Source: Candidatus Woesearchaeota archaeon
Lineage (GTDB): Archaea; Nanobdellota; Nanobdellia; Woesearchaeales; GCA-2687795
Reading direction: 5' to 3'
Assembly (NCBI GenBank): GCA_002687795.1
Contig: NZBG01000027.1
Coordinates: 1-12,556 of the forward strand
Length of the DNA stretch: 12,556 nucleotides
Shown: in pieces, positions 12,451-12,556 of the stretch
Layout of the letters: each line of letters opens with the position of its first letter
Numbering within the stretch: the first letter of the stretch is position 1
Made by a program: the position numbers and the translations under genes
The notes under the pieces: generated by a model
Databases searched by the model: none
What the model was told of the DNA's origin: nothing
What the model saw: only the letters and a program-made list of their open reading frames with translations

Positions 12451-12463
12451 TTCTTTTTTATTA
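12451..12463 (+). terminator. T-rich terminator after mazG
   Basis: TTCTTTTTTATT follows the mazG stop directly. An oligo-T run on the coding strand is the usual archaeal stop signal. It closes the grpE-to-mazG cluster. Confidence 0.6.
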
Positions 12464-12473
12464 AAATGAACCT

Positions 12474-12497
12474 CCCCGCACTAAAGTGCGGGGTATC
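12474..12497 (+). repeat. CTAAAG hairpin followed by GTATC, second copy
   Basis: CCCCGCACT-AA-AGTGCGGGG (12474-12493) is a perfect 9-bp hairpin and is followed by GTATC with the G shared (12493-12497). Centre and pentamer match the element at 56-78; the arms do not. No transposase gene lies upstream (mazG does), so if this is an IS200/IS605-type right end it is a solo end or a small non-autonomous element. Confidence 0.6.
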
Positions 12498-12505
12498 ATA
12501 TTAAG

Positions 12506-12527
12506 CAAAGGAAGTAACTTTCCTTTG
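12506..12527. repeat. Second hairpin after the CTAAAG element
   Basis: CAAAGGAA and TTCCTTTG pair perfectly over eight bases around GTAACT. It lies eight bases after the GTATC of the preceding hairpin. It may belong to the same element or to the end of a gene outside the window. Confidence 0.5.
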
Positions 12528-12556
12528 TTGTCCGCCAAAATTCCAATATCCCTGGG

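Noticed and set aside
12498..12556. Minus-strand open frame entering from the right edge
   Set aside because: About 30 codons are open but without recognisable similarity, and the stretch crosses two hairpins; not enough to call a partial gene.

Overview
The window looks like chromosomal DNA from an AT-rich archaeon, most likely a small-genome DPANN lineage (Woesearchaeota/Pacearchaeota-like). That placement is inference from gene content and style, not from a marker-gene tree. Supporting signs are: a Ski2-type helicase with a DSHCT-like C-terminus; a conserved archaeal winged-helix regulator; archaeal TATA boxes about 25-30 bases before several start codons with no Shine-Dalgarno (leaderless style); strong GGAGG-type sites on a few other genes; and very tight packing. 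No rRNA, tRNA or CRISPR array was seen, and there is no gene-free stretch over 300 bases.

Layout. Positions 1-89 hold a CTAAAG-type hairpin resembling the right end of an IS200/IS605 element, followed by a two-CBS-domain protein (+). Next come an HD-domain phosphohydrolase and a Ski2-like helicase, cotranscribed on the minus strand and convergent with the CBS gene, with stop codons that overlap. A ~165-base foldback element lies in the divergent gap before a circularly permuted RbgA/YawG-type GTPase (+). That GTPase converges, again with overlapping stops, on an Arg-rich CxxC-x17-CxxC zinc-ribbon protein (-). ftsZ (+) follows with a good promoter and Shine-Dalgarno. The 207-base gap between ftsZ and the convergent cysS (-) holds a T-rich terminator and two separate inverted repeats.

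After cysS, a minus-strand pair encodes a winged-helix regulator and a peptide-deformylase-like protein whose first metal-binding histidine is replaced. Divergent from the regulator is a six-gene plus-strand cluster: grpE, a cysteine-cluster (YkgJ/UPF0153-like) protein, a DUF3467 protein, a small unrecognised protein, dnaK and a MazG-type pyrophosphohydrolase. The genes overlap or nearly touch, except for one gap that carries a long G-U-rich hairpin. The regulator/grpE gap holds a perfect 7+7 palindrome lying exactly between the two divergent TATA boxes, a candidate operator. The window ends with a T-tract terminator after mazG and a second CTAAAG hairpin in the same orientation as the first.

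How the genes work together. GrpE and DnaK form a bacterial-type Hsp70 core; no dnaJ is present in the window. The regulator is a candidate controller of that cluster. The most unusual points are the three accessory proteins embedded between grpE and dnaK, the operator-like palindrome, the altered deformylase in an archaeal setting, and the undescribed foldback element at 3093-3257.
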